From positions 1 through 64,000 of the forward strand of contig DATLXH010000085.1 in assembly GCA_035576005.1 (NCBI GenBank): 64,000 bases of DNA, in the 5' to 3' direction. Below are positions 62,767-64,000 of the stretch, in pieces. This DNA comes from DATLXH01 sp035576005. Its GTDB lineage: Bacteria; Acidobacteriota; Thermoanaerobaculia; Gp7-AA8. Position numbers and translations under genes: made by a program. The notes beneath the pieces are model-generated. The model searched no databases and had not been told where the DNA came from. It worked only from the letters and a program-made list of their open reading frames with translations. The stretch's first letter is position 1. The number at the start of each line of letters is the position of its first letter.

Positions 62767-63498
62767 ATGAATCGCGACGACCTTCGCTCCGAGCTGACCT
62801 TCCTGAATGACGTAGGGTTCAGCCACCTCGATATAGCGCCCGATCCTCGTCTGGTTGCACAGGTGCGTGAGAAGGATCATCCAGCCGTAGTTGAGCCGGG
62901 TGGTCCCTCGGCGAGGGAGATCATCGACGTTTCTCACACGCTCGAGTCCCTTGCCCGGCTCGCAGCTGGATGCCTTCGATGCCGGCTTGCGGCGACCCGC
63001 ACTCAGGTGGTCTTTGGCACGGGCAATCCCAATGCAGACCTCATGTTCATCGGCGAGGGGCCGGGCCGCGACGAGGACCTCAAGGGCGAACCATTCGTGG
63101 GAAGGGCTGGCCAGCTGCTCACTGACATTATCAAGGCGATGCAGCTGACGCGAGAGTCTGTGTACATTACCAATGTCGTGAAGTGCAGGCCTCCCGAGAA
63201 TCGAAACCCGGAGAATGACGAGATGGATGCCTGCCGCCCCTACCTTCAGAGACAGATCGAGTTGATCAAACCGAAAGTCATCGTGACGCTGGGACGCTTC
63301 GCTTTGCAGAGCACTCTTCAGAAGGCCATCCTCATATCGAATGTCCGAGGCAGCTGGCTCGCTCACGGTGCGATCAAGCTCATGCCGACCTATCACCCTG
63401 CGTATCTGCTTCGAACTCCCTCAGCGAAGAAAGATGTCTGGGCCGACATGAAAAAGGTGATGACTGAGCTGGGCATCGAGCCGCCCGCGGAACGCTGA
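62767..63498 (+). CDS. family 4 uracil-DNA glycosylase
   Basis: 243 residues. CLRCRLAATRTQVVFG, GEGPGRDEDLKGEPFVGRAGQLL, NVVKCRPPENRNP and TYHPAYLLR match family 4 UDGs with four cysteine ligands of a 4Fe-4S cluster. GEGPG stands where GEAPG is usual. It removes uracil from DNA. Confidence 0.93.
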   Translation: MNRDDLRSELTFLNDVGFSHLDIAPDPRLVAQVREKDHPAVVEPGGPSAREIIDVSHTLESLARLAAGCLRCRLAATRTQVVFGTGNPNADLMFIGEGPGRDEDLKGEPFVGRAGQLLTDIIKAMQLTRESVYITNVVKCRPPENRNPENDEMDACRPYLQRQIELIKPKVIVTLGRFALQSTLQKAILISNVRGSWLAHGAIKLMPTYHPAYLLRTPSAKKDVWADMKKVMTELGIEPPAER

Positions 63499-63515
63499 AG
63501 TAAGAACGGCGAAGG

Positions 63516-63636
63516 TTTGGAGTGCGGTAGCCGCAGTTGCCGCTTTTGTTTCGAACCCGCGAGCCTGGACCTTTCAAGCCGTGACGCTGTCGTGATCTGA
63601 CACAGAAAGCGGCAGCTGCGGCTGCCGCACTCCAAA
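63516..63636. repeat. inverted repeat between the UDG gene and priA
   Basis: TTTGGAGTGCGGTAGCCGCA (starting 63516, arm about 31 bases) is answered by an inverted arm at 63605-63636 ending CGCACTCCAAA, with few mismatches and a loop of about 58 bases. It occupies most of the 170-base gap and is unrelated in sequence to the 185-bp family. Confidence 0.75.
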
Positions 63637-63671
63637 GCTTCGCGTGCGGCAATCACGATATCCTCTTGCCG

Positions 63672-64000
63672 ATGCCGAAGGCCCCCACCCTCTACGCAGA
63701 AGTTGCCGTCCCTCTCGGCGTTTTTGACACGTTCACCTACTCTATCCCTGACGAGCTTCGCAGGGGGGTGAGGGTCGGCTGTCGCGTCGAAGTCCCGCTC
63801 GGAACAAAACTCACGACGGGCTTTGTGACGGGATTCATCGGTGAAACTTCTGTCCCCTCGAAGAAACTCAGGCCGATCAAATCTCTTCTCGACGAGGATG
63901 AACCGGCACTGCTTCCGGAAATCCTCGAGCTATGTAAGTGGGCAGCTGGCTATTACCTCGCCCCGCTGGGAGAGATGATTCGAACCGCGCTCCCTGCCAA
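63672..64000 (+). CDS. priA: primosomal protein N' (PriA helicase), truncated by the window edge
   Basis: 109 residues visible from ATG 63672: APTLYAEVAVPLGVFDTFTYSIPDEL and GCRVEVPLGTKLTTGFVTGF are the PriA DNA-binding domain start. No helicase motif is reached before the window ends. It restarts stalled replication forks. Confidence 0.92.
   Translation, partial: MPKAPTLYAEVAVPLGVFDTFTYSIPDELRRGVRVGCRVEVPLGTKLTTGFVTGFIGETSVPSKKLRPIKSLLDEDEPALLPEILELCKWAAGYYLAPLGEMIRTALPA

Overview
The window is about 60% G+C and gene-dense. It comes from a Gram-negative (diderm) bacterium: it carries lpxB, an MsbA-type lipid A flippase gene, a DUF374-type acyltransferase and an RND/ABC export locus. The housekeeping order at the right end (rpsA, HU/IHF, HIT, small membrane proteins, VanZ-like, lpxB, msbA, acyltransferase, yicC, gmk, rpoZ, coaBC, family 4 UDG, priA), together with many secreted Ig-like-domain proteins and long palindromic intergenic repeats, suggests Acidobacteriota or a close relative. 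That assignment is an inference; no rRNA gene is present.

Layout. 1-5.2 kb: a truncated secreted subtilase, a membrane PAS-GGDEF-EAL protein and a small secreted protein. 5.5-17.9 kb: a tightly coupled six-gene plus-strand export operon (ABC ATPase, ABC-2 permease fused to a degenerate M1-peptidase-like domain, second ABC-2 permease, membrane-fusion adaptor, RND permease, and a 1299-residue protein joining an RND-like permease to a complete ABC ATPase). This is the strongest candidate for an undescribed system. 18-21.8 kb: an M28 peptidase and a frameshifted alpha/beta hydrolase, with a decayed copy of the hydrolase 3' end on the other side of the peptidase gene. 22.3-44 kb: a defence and toxin-antitoxin region. 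It holds a type I restriction system (hsdR, hsdM, hsdS) with DUF433, RelBE-like and HicBA genes between hsdR and hsdM; a decayed initiator-tRNA-like sequence and a terminator; a giant nuclease-TPR-GreAB-C-PIN protein; a DUF262-HNH-HEPN protein; HigB with an XRE-ImmA partner; a nucleotidyltransferase pair; a phosphodiester glycosidase gene with a frameshifted phosphoesterase/FIMAH tail; and two VapBC-type modules, one with a broken toxin. 44-51 kb: a CNNM/CorC transporter, a large secreted protein, an SDR, a glycine-rich RRM protein and a receiver protein. 51.7-64 kb: the housekeeping block.

Two further themes stand out. First, a family of ~185-bp imperfect palindromes with TTAGCCCGCATTTCTCACA-like ends occurs as three full copies, one composite copy and one fragment; one copy supplies both the stop codon of the gene before it and the ATG of the gene after it. 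Second, several genes are interrupted by frameshifts, including one at a run of ten A in the acyltransferase gene, where slippage could restore the full protein. No CRISPR array, no intact transposase gene and no rRNA gene were seen.
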